NCBI GenBank assembly: GCA_946122785.1
Contig: CAMGYJ010000009.1
Location: 23,347,633-23,411,632 of the forward strand
DNA: 64,000 bases
From: Linum tenue
Lineage: Eukaryota; Streptophyta; Magnoliopsida; Malpighiales; Linaceae
Direction of reading: 5' to 3'
The translations under genes and the position numbers were made by a program. The notes beneath the pieces were generated by a model. The model saw only the letters and a list, made by a program, of their open reading frames with translations, was not told the origin of the DNA and did no database searches. Below, one piece after another: positions 11,382 to 22,096 of the stretch (positions are counted from its first letter, which is position 1; the number at the start of each line of letters is the position of its first letter).

Positions 11382-12469
11382 GGGTGTGCCTACGGTGACA
11401 TGCATGTCACGGTGACTTGCACTTTCCGGTCGACCTCAGTTAGGATTAGGTCGACCTCACATAGAATTCGGTCGACCTCATATAGGATCCGGTCGACCTC
11501 ATTTAGGATTCGGTCGACCTCATATAGGATCCGGTCGACCTAATATGTTGTTTCAGTGTAAAAACAGTTCATGGTGCCTAGTTTGGATATTCATATCATA
11601 CAATTGGCTAGATGGAAATTGAAGACTAATGACTTGTTTTGAAGCTGGAGTGTCCCTCTACATATTGAAGTGATTGAGAGCTCGATAGGAAGTCCAGAAG
11701 ACCATTTTTGAACCTCATCAAAAGGCTATGCCAAAACTGGGAAATTTCCTAGAAATGGCTAAGTCTGGAAACGAGTTTGTGAAGCCTATTTTTGAGCTCA
11801 ATTCGAGAAGCATGAATGCGAGTCGAGTCCAGGAGCCTCTACCACGTTAAATTAGGTATGTTTTTATACAAATTCAAGGAATTGGATGAAATATTGGATA
11901 TCTTTAAGGCTTCAAACAAAAGGGTCGAAGTTGCTACGAAGGCTGTTTTTCTGGCAGACTTCGAGCACAAGCAAGCTGCCAGAAAAACAGCCTTCGTAGC
12001 AACTTCGAGCCTTTTGTTTGAATCCTTAAAGATATTCAATCTTTCATTCAATGCCTTGCCTTTGTATAAAAAAAATACGTAATTTAACGTGGTAAAGGCC
12101 CCTGGACTTGACTCGCATCCATGCTTGTCAAATTGAGCTCCAAAGTAGGCTTGACAAACACGTTGCCAGACTTAGCCATTTTCAGGCAGTTTCCCAGTTT
12201 TGGCATAGCCTTTTGGTCAGGTTCAAAAATGGTCTTCTGGACTTTCTATTGAGCTCCCAAGTACTTTAATGTGTAGAGGGACACTTCAGCTTCAAAACAA
12301 GCCTTTAATCTCCAATTTCCATCTAGCCAATTGTAAGATATGAATCTCCAAAGTAGGCACCATGAAACTGTTTGTACACTGAAACAACTGATTAGGTCGA
12401 CCTGATCCTATATGAGGTCGACCGAAAAGTGCATGTCACCGTGACATGCATGTCACCGTAGCAAAGTCC
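11382..12469. mobile_element. Foldback Mutator-like transposon, 1,088 bp, almost entirely inverted repeat
   Basis: The two halves are reverse complements of each other over about 530 bp each, with the dyad centre near 11960-11970. The ends are GGGTGTGCCTACGGTGACATG and the complement of GGACTTTGCTACGGTGACATG. A perfect 9-bp duplication, AAAGATTTA, flanks it at 11373-11381 and 12470-12478. Subterminal GGTCGACCT blocks occur six times on the left arm and twice, as part of the complement, on the right. A Mutator origin follows from the 9-bp duplication and long terminal inverted repeats; no transposase is present. The overlapping short frames on both strands (11816-12082 plus, 11839-12051 minus) are mirror translations of the palindrome. 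Confidence 0.92.
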
Positions 12470-14520
12470 AAAGATTTAACATATACAACTTCCAAACAAC
12501 TCCTACGAAAATAAATTATGCTAGCAAACAATACATACGTTCATAGAATCATTAGTTACCAATCCTAGTGGATTTTTCATTTGGAAAATCCGGTGAATAA
12601 GTAACTAAATTACAATGAAAATTATATCCATATATCATAAAAATATATCAATATATTTGAAGTACACAAATCACCTATAAGAAATTATCATATTGATCAC
12701 AAAATTATTTACACTTATCCTCTACTAATGTTTCGGATACAATAGTGCAACCAAAGGATCACATATGAGAAGATTCAATTGGAGAATAGATCATGAAAGA
12801 TCATTAAATAATATACTCTAAAACAAAATCAAGTAACCGTAATGTAATCTCACAATTGAGCCAACAATTAATCAATCATTTGAAGCCGATTTGGTTAGTC
12901 ATTTTAAATTGTTTTAGTAAAAAAATTGAGACAAATATATTTGCATTATTGGAATTTTTGTTTTGATAATCGAGTCAATTAATCAATCAAAATCAACCTA
13001 ATTGATCCGTGCTTAGTCTTTTCAATACAAAGTTTGGGGCACCTTACACATATGTGTAATGTTTCACTTTTTAAGGAATTTGATTCCCTTGTTAAGTGTT
13101 TAACACCCTGCTTTCAAGTTTCTTCATATGAAAAGGCCAGGAGGATTTTGACAATTACTCAATCAGATAAAGAATAGGTTTAATTTAGAGAAAAAAATAG
13201 CGAGAGGTTGAGAAATGGATAAAGAATGGAATTGGGTTTAGTGCACGGCCCAGGAAAAGACTGACTGACCGAGACATTTTTGCGCCTCCGATTTGTATGG
13301 GCTGGCGTCCAAGAGCTGATGTGTCAAATGCTGTTTTTTGACATTGCTTTATATGTTTTGCTAGGATTGGAGGCGGTGCTAGGGCACTCGCGGCACGGCG
13401 CTGCGCGGAGGAGATCGGTGCTGGGGTTTCATTTTACTTTGCTCCCAACAATCAAAACTCCTTCCCATTCTGCATCGCAACCGGTTGCTAGCCTTTTAAC
13501 TCATAACCACGTCTCCTCAAAACCCCACCGTCATTCCTATCATTATAATAACCATAACAATTATGGTAATTTATCATCCTCCTAAACGTAACCCCCAATA
13601 ATGGTAGGACAAAACAATCCATGGGTTCTCTTTTGGCCGCAAGCACATCACACCGGTTCGTTCAAGATTTAGTTTAGGTTAATTGGTATAAGTATGTATC
13701 ACGGTTGTAATCTTTTGTACGTAACCGTCAATCCAATCGTTCATGTATTTTAGTCGAACCTGAACCCAAAGGTCGGGGTGTTACACGGCTACAGTGTCAA
13801 TTGAAAGCGTTCAAGGAAGAAGAAGCATAGAAATCAATTGAGGAGAGGGTGGTCGGAGATCTCTGGAACTTTAATGACGACGAGGACGCAATTGTTGTCG
13901 CGGCTGCCGTGTAATGTTTCACGGTAGCATCTTATAGTTTGGAATTTGGTTTTGTGGAGAGGATTCTTGAGAAGGCGAAGAAGACGATGGAAGGTGGGGC
14001 TTGATTTTTGTCTAATTTTTGTTTTTTTTTTTTAAATTAACATGTCATTATTTAATAGTCCAGTCAGTTGTTCCGTTTGCCACGTCATCAAAAAATTGAC
14101 GGAGTTAACAAAATCTGACGGAGACTCACGGCTGGTGACTAATCGTGAAACGAATCGTAATGTTAGTGGCGAATGTGAAAGAAAAGTAATTCGAGTGGCA
14201 AACATGAAAGATTTATGTAATTTGAGTGACCAAACGTGTAATTTAGCCGTTTTGATTAAAATTTTTTTTCCAGTTCCTAGGCTTATGGACAGTTATTACA
14301 TGAGACCACCACCTACGATGATTGATCCAACTCTGGTTGATTCAGTCATTCTTTGAGGACATGGTCAACATCGTGTCGACTCAGTTTGGGCAAACGAGGT
14401 AAGTATTTCATAACAACTGCTTCATTAAAGTTCATTAGCTAGTTCGATTAGACTATTATAGATTCATACTAGATGAACTGAACTGAAATTAGAATAGAAT
14501 TACGTATGAAATTTTTGAAA

Positions 14521-16283
14521 TTACCATAAGTTTCGATTTGAATTATTAGGTGAACTGAAATTAGAATTACACAATGAAATTGAATTAATATAAGTTTTGT
14601 GCACTATATGCTGGTGATCGACCTTATCATATTCGAAGTGCACTGTGAGTGTGTTCGAACCCGTCATGTTGAAATTGCTGAGAGGAGTCTGAACTACATA
14701 GATGCCCTGACGTCGATCAACCCCATCATGGAATGTCCAACTGCCTTTTGTGCCCACGGGTTCATTGGTTCTTCGCATGGTTTGGTAACTGTGAATGGCA
14801 ATTTCTTATTTCTGCTTCTGTCTCCAACCTCATCTTTTCGAATTTCTCCAATAATCGCCAATAAGAATGTTGCACAAGAGAAGCTATAGGAAGTGAACGA
14901 ATACCTTTAAAACCATTGATGCTCTTTGCCATGTTAGATGTCAGGATAGACCATCGACGCCCACCATTATAGTTATCATGTGCTAAGCTCCAACAAATTT
15001 GATTTTGATCCACCCAGTTATCACAAGAAATATTTCTATCAACGTCCATCTTTTTAAATTTCTCAACTTGACGATCGAACTTCTCCAATCGTTTTTCTCC
15101 AGCTAACACAACAAATAACCACACGAGTTAGATACATATATATCCATTACAAATTCAAATGAAAATAAATAATACATAACAATAAATAACCATAACAATG
15201 AAGGCTTACCAACTCGAAAAAGTTGATTATACATGATCCTGCTTTTAGTCTTCCTTTGCAAGTTGCTTGCAGAGTGCCGCATGCACCACCTCCGCTCTCA
15301 ACCTCTTCTGATGTTATTCATGGCTTCATAGAGTCCTGCATATCTATATGAGATTATACATACATCATTTCGATCGGTCAAACCTTGAACTTTTCTTATG
15401 AACCATGGCCAACTATCAGTATTCTTGCTCTCCACTATGGCAAATGCAATTGGAAAAATCTTCTTCTGGGCATCAAATGAGCTCGCCATAAGTATCACTC
15501 CTTTATACTTTCCATTAAGAAATGTTCCATCAACAACCATGACTCCTGGACAATTCTTGAATCCATCTATACAAGGTCCATAAGCCCAGAATACTCGCTG
15601 AAATATTGAATGACATGGTTGAGCTGAAGGAACTCTTACCCAATCAATCACCGATGCTGGCATTTTTCTCTTTACCACCCGCAAGAATGTTTGCAAATAA
15701 TCGTAGGATTCTTCCCAATTCCCATGCAACTACTCCAATGCTCTTTGTTTCCCATACCAAGCCTTTTTGTAAGTAACTTGCGTATTAAACTTATCTTTCA
15801 ACTCGGCCTGCACAGTTAGAACACTCAGATTTGGTTGGGCGCGTACCAAATGTTTCACAAACTCAGATATAACGTCGACATCAAGATGACGATGATTCGT
15901 CGCTTGAGTCGTACTGCTACAAGAATGCACCAACTCGGCCTTTCTCACCGTCCATTCGCTTTCCACATCTCGACATCCAAACCGCACCATCCAATAACAA
16001 TTTTCATCCTTGTGCTTCAAACATTGATCTTCCAGACTGAAGGTGACGACTCCATCACGTTATACTGAAAGTTGCGTTGTAGTGCATAGTGTTTAATCGC
16101 CACCTATGCAGCTTGTTTCGAGTGAAATATCTGCCTCTTGTAGAATTCTCCATCAAAACCAGCAACAATAGGCATTGAATTACGCCATATGAATCAATAT
16201 TTGATAATTCGTCGTCCTCTTCATTACCCTGCAAGTAAAAATATAGAGGATAATTAGGTTGTTCTCCCTCCTCCTCCTCCTCC

Positions 16284-16349
<66 letters not shown>

Positions 16350-16742
16350 TTCCTCCTCTCTGTCATCACCGTCATCATAGTCATGATCGAATGGCACGCT
16401 CCATGTGTCATCTTTTTTTCTCTCCACCCTGATCCTCACTGAGCTTAACATGTATCTCAGGACCCAAACAATAAGGATTTTGTGCCATAAAATTCCAAAG
16501 CACATTCAAGCTATCATCATCCACAATAGGCATCGCATAATGAAATAAAACACCATTCTGCCATTCTGGAAGACAGTAAGTGAAACCTATAATCACATCA
16601 CTATCTTGTACTACTTCGTCTTTACGTCGTATTCTCTGAAGTAGATTATCACAAAGTTTCTGATAGTTCACTCTGGATGGAACAGTCAACTGTAAACTTC
16701 TACCGCCAATAAAATGGACGCCCAAATTGTCCTCTACTTTCT
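14521..16742 (-). pseudogene. MURA-like Mutator transposase, broken
   Basis: Read from 16742 downward there are: an N-terminal domain (GVHFIGGRSLQL, 16725-16408); an acidic Asp/Glu run; a MuDR-type N-terminal domain (WMVRFGCRDVESEWTVRKAE, 16020-15730); and the MULE catalytic domain (VMVVDGTFLNGKYKGVIL, PIAFAIVESKNTDSWPWF, 15729-15298). Further on come WSLAHDNYNGGRRW and IRSLPIASLVQHSYWRL (15050-14800) and a remnant before the SWIM zinc finger (YVVQTPLSNFNMTGSNTLTV). The enzyme would cut and join MULE termini. Here a TAG at 15730-15732 interrupts the frame just before LHGNWEESY. The second DDE aspartate, normally in SDRH, reads SYRY, and several segments lie in different frames. It may once have mobilised the non-autonomous MULEs nearby, but no intact terminal repeats could be assigned to it. 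Confidence 0.85.
16264..16362. repeat. Trinucleotide run (CTC)n(ATC)n encoding the acidic tract
   Basis: CTC/TCC triplets pass into about 25 ATC/TCA triplets. On the minus strand it encodes the Asp/Glu-rich linker of the transposase, or methionine runs in another phase. Confidence 0.9.
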
Positions 16743-16970
16743 CTGATTTTCACCGAACATCTAGTTCAAATCTTCTAAAACCACCACATAAACAAACTCA
16801 CTAATTACTAACTAAACAAAATCATTATAGCATTTGAAGAATATAATTAAAAAAATAAACACGTCTCTTACCTATTATTAGCTATCTTCCCAGCAACTAG
16901 AGAGCAACCATAGCTTCTCTTGTCTAAAACTTCGTTGATTTTTTTGGTGGTGAAGAACTGAAGGAAATGT

Positions 16971-17141
16971 GAGTATAAATGGTGCTGGAGTGGATGAGGG
17001 AGCCAGCGAACCCGCCTTAGTCTCGGGCGCCAACGCTGAAGCTTTATAAAAGGCCCCAACGCCCCAGTCTCGGGCGTCGCCGCTGGAATTTATTAAAAAA
17101 TCAATAACTAGCGGCCGCGCCTGAGTCTCAGACGGGTCGCT
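16971..17141. promoter_or_regulatory. Likely upstream region of the MULE transposase, with repeated motif
   Basis: AGTCTCGGGCG or AGTCTCAGACG occurs at about 17019, 17065 and 17124, each followed by a GCTG-containing segment. CTTTATAAAAGG at 17042-17053 and GTATAAATGG at 16973 are TATA-like. The position just upstream of the minus-strand transposase fits a promoter or subterminal transposase-binding region. This is inference. Confidence 0.35.
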
Positions 17142-17542
17142 GTTTTCCTAAAAAAATACAATATACATGTTAATAGTTTTTAAATGGGTTAATTGCATGG
17201 TTGGTCACTGAGATTACAAAAAACGTTCAAGTTTGGTCACTTGAAATATTTAAATTCATTAGTGGTACTTCAGTTTACAGAAACCGTTCACGTTTGGTCA
17301 CTCTCCGTCCAACTCCGTTAACTTTTGCTTAGGTGGCGGTCAACTCTAAAAGTTGAATGTTAAATGTGTGACGTGGCAATATAAAAATAATTAAATAAAT
17401 AAAATTTATTTTTGTAAAATTTCCACCTCATTTCTAACTATTAAAAAATAATTAATCATTAAAATTAATAACAAACCGCGAATCCTCTCTTCTTTGCCGC
17501 TGCGTTCTAGATATAATTAACAGATTCCCCTGAAGAATCTCA

Positions 17543-17998
17543 ATGGCGGCCGCCGCTCGAGTTCACAGTCTTCTCCGTTGTTCCTCATTTTCATTTTCCG
17601 GCCAATACTTATTCCGTTCTTTTAGAGACATGAAATATCGAACATGTCTTCTTCTATTCTCCATCCTCTTGATCACGTTACTAATAACGGCCAGCGCGCA
17701 GGAGGAAGCTCCTCCTCCAATGATCCCGCTGAAGGCGGCATCATACATCATATCATGCGGCGCCACGGAGGAGGAAACCGGCGACGACGGGCGGAGCTGG
17801 CAGCCGGACGACAAGTACCTCAACTACACCGGCGGGAAGCCCAAGGCCGCCGTGGCGGCCTATCAAGACCCTAATTTGGGCTCGGCGGTTCCCTTCATGT
17901 CGGCCCGAATTAATGGTACAGGGGATGATGATGTTGTGGTCATTCTTCCTTCCCTAGTTTACTCTGCCATGCTTGTTCTTCGGGGGGGGGGGGGTTGA
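17543..17998 (+). pseudogene. Captured N-terminus of a CrRLK1L-type receptor kinase (malectin-like region)
   Basis: The frame starts at 17543 in the terminal repeat (MAAAARVHSLL). A second Met at 17630 begins a signal-peptide-like segment (MKYRTCLLLFSILLI...TASA). Next come YIISCGATEEETGDDGRSWQ and AAYQDPNLGSAVPFMSARI, which match the start of the malectin-like ectodomain of the FERONIA/THESEUS family (cysteine-containing ISCG, D-GR-W, YQDP...VP-M-AR). Similarity ends near 17910 and the frame runs into repeat sequence and a G13 run. There is no transmembrane or kinase domain. If transcribed it could give a short secreted protein of about 150 aa. Family assignment is from motif recognition. 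Confidence 0.65.
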
Positions 17999-18235
17999 AG
18001 GGATTGTTCTTTGGTTTTGAGTCTAGGGTTTACTTGCGAATGAATGGTGCAGGGGATTATGATGTGCTAGTGATTCTAGTTTACTCTGTCATGCTTGTTC
18101 TTCGAAGGTTTTTTTTAAGGGATTGTTCTTTGGTTTTGAGTCCAGGGTTTACTTGCGAATGAATGATACGGGGGATTATGATGTGCTGGTGATTCTTCCT
18201 TCTCTATCTTAGTCTGCCGTGCTTGGTCTTCGGGG
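17908..18235. repeat. About 120-130 bp tandem repeat, 2.6 copies
   Basis: Units begin at 17908, 18039 and 18158 with AATNAATGNTRCNGGGGATNATGATG and share GGGATTGTTCTTTGG and AGGGTTTACTTGCG. The third unit is cut by the hAT insertion and resumes after 18767. Amplified after or during capture of the receptor fragment. Confidence 0.85.
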
Positions 18236-18767
18236 TAGGGGTAGCCATTCGGTCGGTTCGGTTCAAACCGAACCAAAATTATGCATACCGGGTCCCCGAA
18301 TTCTAGCAAACTTCAAACCGAATTCGAAGCAAATTATAATTCGGTTCGGTTGGTTCAAACCGAATTATAATTCGGTTCGGTTCGGTTTTTCATACAAAAC
18401 CGAAATAGTGAGGTTAGCTTGTATCTTCTCTTTTTTAAATTATTTTTCACTCATAATGTGAACAATAAATATGCATCATCAATGATAAAATCAAACATTT
18501 CAATACATAAGTCATAAAACACTAACATGATTCAAATATTTAAGTCTCATAATAAGTAGAAACATAAAAATCCACCATTTAAAGCTTGCAATTATAATAA
18601 TTCGGTTTTTCGGTTCGGAATTCGGAAATTCGGTTCGGTCGAAAGGACCTTGATTTCCGAAATATGCCCTTTTCTCTTCCGAATTCCGAACCGAATAACA
18701 ATAATTCGGTTTCGGTTCGGTTTATATTCGGTTCGGTTAGGTTCGGTTTTACCGAACCGTATGCCCA
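18236..18767. mobile_element. Non-autonomous hAT element (MITE), 532 bp
   Basis: It is flanked by a perfect 8-bp duplication CTTCGGGG (18228-18235 and 18768-18775), the size hAT transposases make. The ends are TAGGGGTAGCCATTCGGT and the complement of TGGGCATACGGTTCGGT. The interior is full of CGGTTCGGTT and AACCGAACC blocks in both orientations. The right terminus lacks the matching CCCTA, so it is slightly eroded. No transposase. It inserted into the third tandem-repeat unit of the Pack-MULE. Confidence 0.85.
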
Positions 18768-19467
18768 CTTCGGGGGTTGGGTTGGGATTATGAGTTCATT
18801 CTTTCGTCGAGGCGGAGGTCCTCCGTAGAGAAGACTGTGAACTCGAGCGGCGGCCGCCATTGAGATTCTTTAGGGGAATCTGTTAATTATATCTAGAACG
18901 CAACGGCGGAGAAGAGAGTATTCGCGGTTTGTTATTAATTTTAATAATTAATTAATTTTTTTAATTTTTTAATAGTTGGAAATGAGGTCGAAATTTTAAA
19001 AAAATAATTTTTTTTTATATTTCCACGTCACACATTTAACAACTTTTAGAGTTGACCGCCACCTAAGCAAAAGTTAACGGAGTTGGACGGAGAGTGACCA
19101 AACGTGAACGGTTTCAGTAAACTGAAGTACCACCAATGGATTTAAATATTTCAAATGACCAAACTTGAACGTTTTTTGTAATCTCAATGACCAACCATGC
19201 AATTAACCCGTAATCTGAATATATTGCTGATAAATGTTGTAAAAAGACAATTTGTGGAATTTATCCTCCGCCTCCACAAGCACAAATGACGTGTTTGGTG
19301 GAAAAAAAAGTCCCTGCCGTAAATTCTTTTCCATCTATATATTTCCATAAAAACCCACAAGCTTACAGCACCCTGACACTGGCCACCTCAGCCAGGCCAG
19401 GATAGTTTCGTCATTTACCATCTATCCAGAAGCTTCTCATCTCCGATATCTCACGTCCCGGTTTCTG

Positions 19468-19480
19468 GTTAAATATAAGC
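19468..19480 (+). promoter_or_regulatory. TATA box of the SR45a-like gene
   Basis: TTAAATATAAGCC lies about 110 bp before the end of the first noncoding exon, with a CTC-rich probable start region at about 19485-19505. The Pack-MULE ends at 19209, only about 260 bp upstream. Confidence 0.55.
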
Positions 19481-20106
19481 CTCTCGCCCTCTTCACAACT
19501 TAAAAGAAGTTATCTGATTGGCCTGCGCTTTTGAATAGGTTTCTCCCGGAGATCGCTGAATCGTTGGACGTCGATCGCTTGCTTTCCTGGCCACGGTACG
19601 TCGACGATCCCATTTAGATAATTTCTTTATCTCGGCTGTGGAATCAAGATATTCGTTTCATCTTCATTTTCTTGTAGGGATTATTCGAGTTGCAAAGCCA
19701 TGATAGATTTGGGTCCCTTAAATTCATGGCGGTTTGATTTTTCTTTTTCCTGCGTAGCTGAACGTTGGGTTTTCTCCCCTGGAATGAGAATTCCTTCTTT
19801 TAACATTAAAGAGTTTCTGAATTCTGTATAAAAAAAAAAAAAGAGTTTCTGAATTTGCATGATAAGGATTATGGATTGATGGATTTAAGGTTTTTTCCAT
19901 TTGTCAGTAAACGACTTTCATCACGATGATGATGAGCGCCAATTTAGATGGTAGGGATGAGTTAGTTGTTGTTGGTTTTACCGAATTCCATTCGCGCTCG
20001 ACAATTGTAGCGGAAGGATTCGAACTTTTTGGTGTTCTGTAAACCATTCTGGTTTTGGTGCATGCGGGGCTGATGCATGAGACATTTGTTTATTCTTCCT
20101 TCTCAG

Positions 20107-21989
20107 ATGTCTTACTCTAAGAGATCAACTTATTCTCGCTCGCCGTCGCCGTACAAGAGATACGGCAGATCTGTGTCCAGGTCTTTGTCAAGGTCAAGAA
20201 GCCGATCAAGGTAATTACAGCAGTGGGTCGGTTTAACTGCTTTCAATTGAATGGTTTTCTCGGGAAGTCTTGAGGTTAACGGTGACATTGTGGTTCGCAG
20301 GAGCCCCTCTGTGGAGAACCCTGGCAACAATCTCTATGTGACAGGCTTGTCGCCTCGTATCACAAAGAGAGACCTTGAGAAGCACTTCTCCACTGAAGGA
20401 AAGGTATGTAAAGCACCCTAGTTATCATGGAAGAAGACACCCAATTGGTAGTTTTTGTTAGCTTCATAAGCTCGTTACAGTCCACAGTTCTAACTATCGT
20501 CACCCTGTCAATTTGACATGGATAGGTGACTGATGTTCATCTCGTTGTTGATCCATGGACGAGGGATTCTCGTGGTTTTGGGTTTATAACGATGTCTACA
20601 GTTGAGGAAGCTGAGCGCTGCCTTAAGTATTTGGATCGATCAGTGCTTGAAGGTCGTGTGATAACAGTGGAGAAGGTAAAGTTTGCTGCCGTCTGTTCCT
20701 GATGCTCAACGTCTGTATATAGCAAACTAAATCTTGAGTCTCGGTGCTGAGTTTTCTGGATGGTGTTACTTATTAGCTATTATGACTTTGAAAGTTGTTT
20801 GCTCCTTTTTCCGTGTGAAGCTTTTGTGCCAACAGGTTAGCTGTGTGTAGCAGCTCTTCTCCAAATTCAAATAGCACAACTAAACACAACACAAATCAAA
20901 CACAACAGCAATGTCAGACTGTGTTAGGGTTGTATGCCCTTAATTTCTCTCCTCATTTTGGCGCTTTAGCTTATCTGTTTTTTCGTTTATTCTGTAATTT
21001 TTTAGAAGAGACATTATTGGGGGAGGGGGAAGAAAGGCCCTTCTCCTTCATTATTCTCGCTGTGTATGTGTGTATTGCTAATTTCGTCACTCATTTGTCA
21101 TGGTAACTAATTGCAGGCAAAGAGGCGGAGAGGCAGAACTCCTACTCCTGGAAGGTATCTGGGACTTCGCACAGTGCATGGTATGACTGGTAGTAGCACA
21201 ACTATTATTGATTTTGTATTATCTTGAGGTTGTTTAAAGTTGATGCTTTTAGATTGGATTACATAAGCTTTTGTTCACTCTGCAGTGCGAAGGAGAACCA
21301 TTAGCACCTCACCTCCTCGTCGGTCCCCAAGTTATTCTCCTTATCCGAGAAGCAGAAGCAGAAGCAGAAGCAGGTCTACATCTTATTCATCTGATCGCAG
21401 TAGGAGCAGATCTTATTCTCGTCGCCACAGCAGGGTTCGAAGATCGTATTCTCGATCTCCTGCTTATTATTACAGGCGCAGGAGATCCTACTCTCGTTCA
21501 CCACCAGTGTATTACTATGCACGCAGAAGATCTTACTCAAGATCTCCATCACATTACAGTAGCTCCTCCGTCAGGAGACGGGACAGATCTTACACACCTT
21601 ATGATTCACGATATAGCTCACCAGATGATCGGTATGAAAGAAGAAGACGAGGACACTCTCGCTATGTTTCTGAGAGGGAGAGGAGTTCAAGGAGAAACTA
21701 TACAAGCAGCGTCTCCCGCAGCCCAATAAGGCGATCCAGAAGGGAACATTATTCTCGAAGTATTTCTAGAAGCCCGAGAAGGTACTCATACTCGAGGAGG
21801 AGGAGCTACTCCCCAAGTGTTTCACCGGCAGCAAGGAGGAGCTCGAGGAAAAGTGTATCATCCGAGAGTTCCAGTTGGTCTTCGGAAGGTAGTTATGGCC
21901 GAGATAGGAGTTCCAACACTTCTAGTCTGGCTGCTAGTTCTAGATCGGTTTCTAGGTCAGTGACCCCCAGTTCTACTCCATCGTCTTGA
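20107..21989 (+). CDS. SR45a: SR45a-like serine/arginine-rich splicing factor (transformer-2 type)
   Basis: Five coding exons: 20107-20210, 20301-20403, 20526-20675, 21117-21180 and 21286-21989, all with GT-AG borders, summing to 375 codons (374 aa). The protein has a short N-terminal RS segment (YSRSPSPYKRYGRS) and one RNA-recognition motif with RNP2 (NLYVTGL) and RNP1 (RGFGFITM). A long C-terminal RS domain follows (RSRSRSRSR, many RRRSYSRSP units). This architecture matches plant SR45a, a Tra2-like nuclear splicing regulator that acts in the spliceosome, is stress responsive and is itself alternatively spliced. A 5'UTR intron (19596-20106) ends just before the ATG. The 441-nt intron before exon 4 is the natural place for alternative splicing. 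The gene looks intact and is bracketed by two Pack-MULEs. The start is the first ATG after the 5'UTR acceptor. Confidence 0.92.
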
Positions 21990-22090
21990 GGACAAGTGGA
22001 AGTTTAGCTTATTGGTGTGGTGATGTTTTTTGTTTTGTGAGAACTTGGGACTGCTTTGCTAAGGAGTATTGCTGCTTGCCTGTTTATGAT

Positions 22091-22096
22091 AATAAA
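22091..22096 (+). terminator. Poly(A) signal of the SR45a-like gene
   Basis: AATAAA in the context GATAATAAAATGC, about 100 bp after the stop codon and 75 bp before the next MULE. Confidence 0.6.

Larger units (their letters stand above)
9130..13785 (-). mobile_element. LTR-bounded chromovirus-type insertion (solo LTR or non-autonomous element)
   Basis: The left end is TGTAACACCCTAACC (9130) and the right end is GGTCGGGGTGTTACA (13785), a matched TGTAACACC...GGTGTTACA pair as in plant chromovirus LTRs. No gag or pol motifs were seen in either strand, and I found no internal copy of the termini, so one long LTR of about 3.6 kb plus the nested MULE is the simplest reading. The left end resembles a chromovirus LTR 3' end read backwards, suggesting minus orientation. 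The flanking 5 bp are CAACT and CGGCT, not a clean duplication. Confidence 0.6.
7978..14248. mobile_element. Mutator-like element with captured sequence, split by a nested LTR element
   Basis: Long terminal inverted repeats of about 220 bp (7978-8200 and 14029-14248) begin GGCTAAATTACACGTTTGGT and end with the complement. They share the GGTCACT, AACTCCGT and GACGTGGCA blocks of the other MULEs here. The 10-bp sequence GTTTTGATTA flanks both ends (7968-7977 and 14249-14258), a perfect 9-10 bp target duplication typical of Mutator. Without the nested insertion it would be about 1.6 kb. Its inner part (8235-9129 and 13786-14028) has coding-like composition, for example a stretch reading YLRKLAFGSKVETLIPDK at 8402-8455. 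It could be captured gene sequence, but I cannot name the donors. No transposase lies inside. Confidence 0.88.
17186..19209. mobile_element. Pack-MULE-like element carrying a receptor-kinase ectodomain fragment
   Basis: Terminal inverted repeats of about 385 bp (17186-17575 and 18825-19209) start GGGTTAATTGCATGGTTGGT. They contain the family blocks AACTCCGTTAACTTTTGCT and GTGACGTGGCA and run inward through an ATG and the codons for MAAAARVHSLL. The interior holds captured coding sequence, a 120-130 bp tandem repeat and a nested hAT element. I see no clear 9-bp target duplication, so the ends or flanks have changed since insertion. No transposase. Confidence 0.85.

Noticed and set aside
11816..12082. 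Overlapping open frames on both strands inside the foldback element that look like similar proteins
   Set aside because: They are mirror translations of a palindrome, not genes.
21271..21729. Second open frame across the SR45a RS domain
   Set aside because: A shadow of the RS-repeat codons (AGA/TCT/CGA) in another phase.
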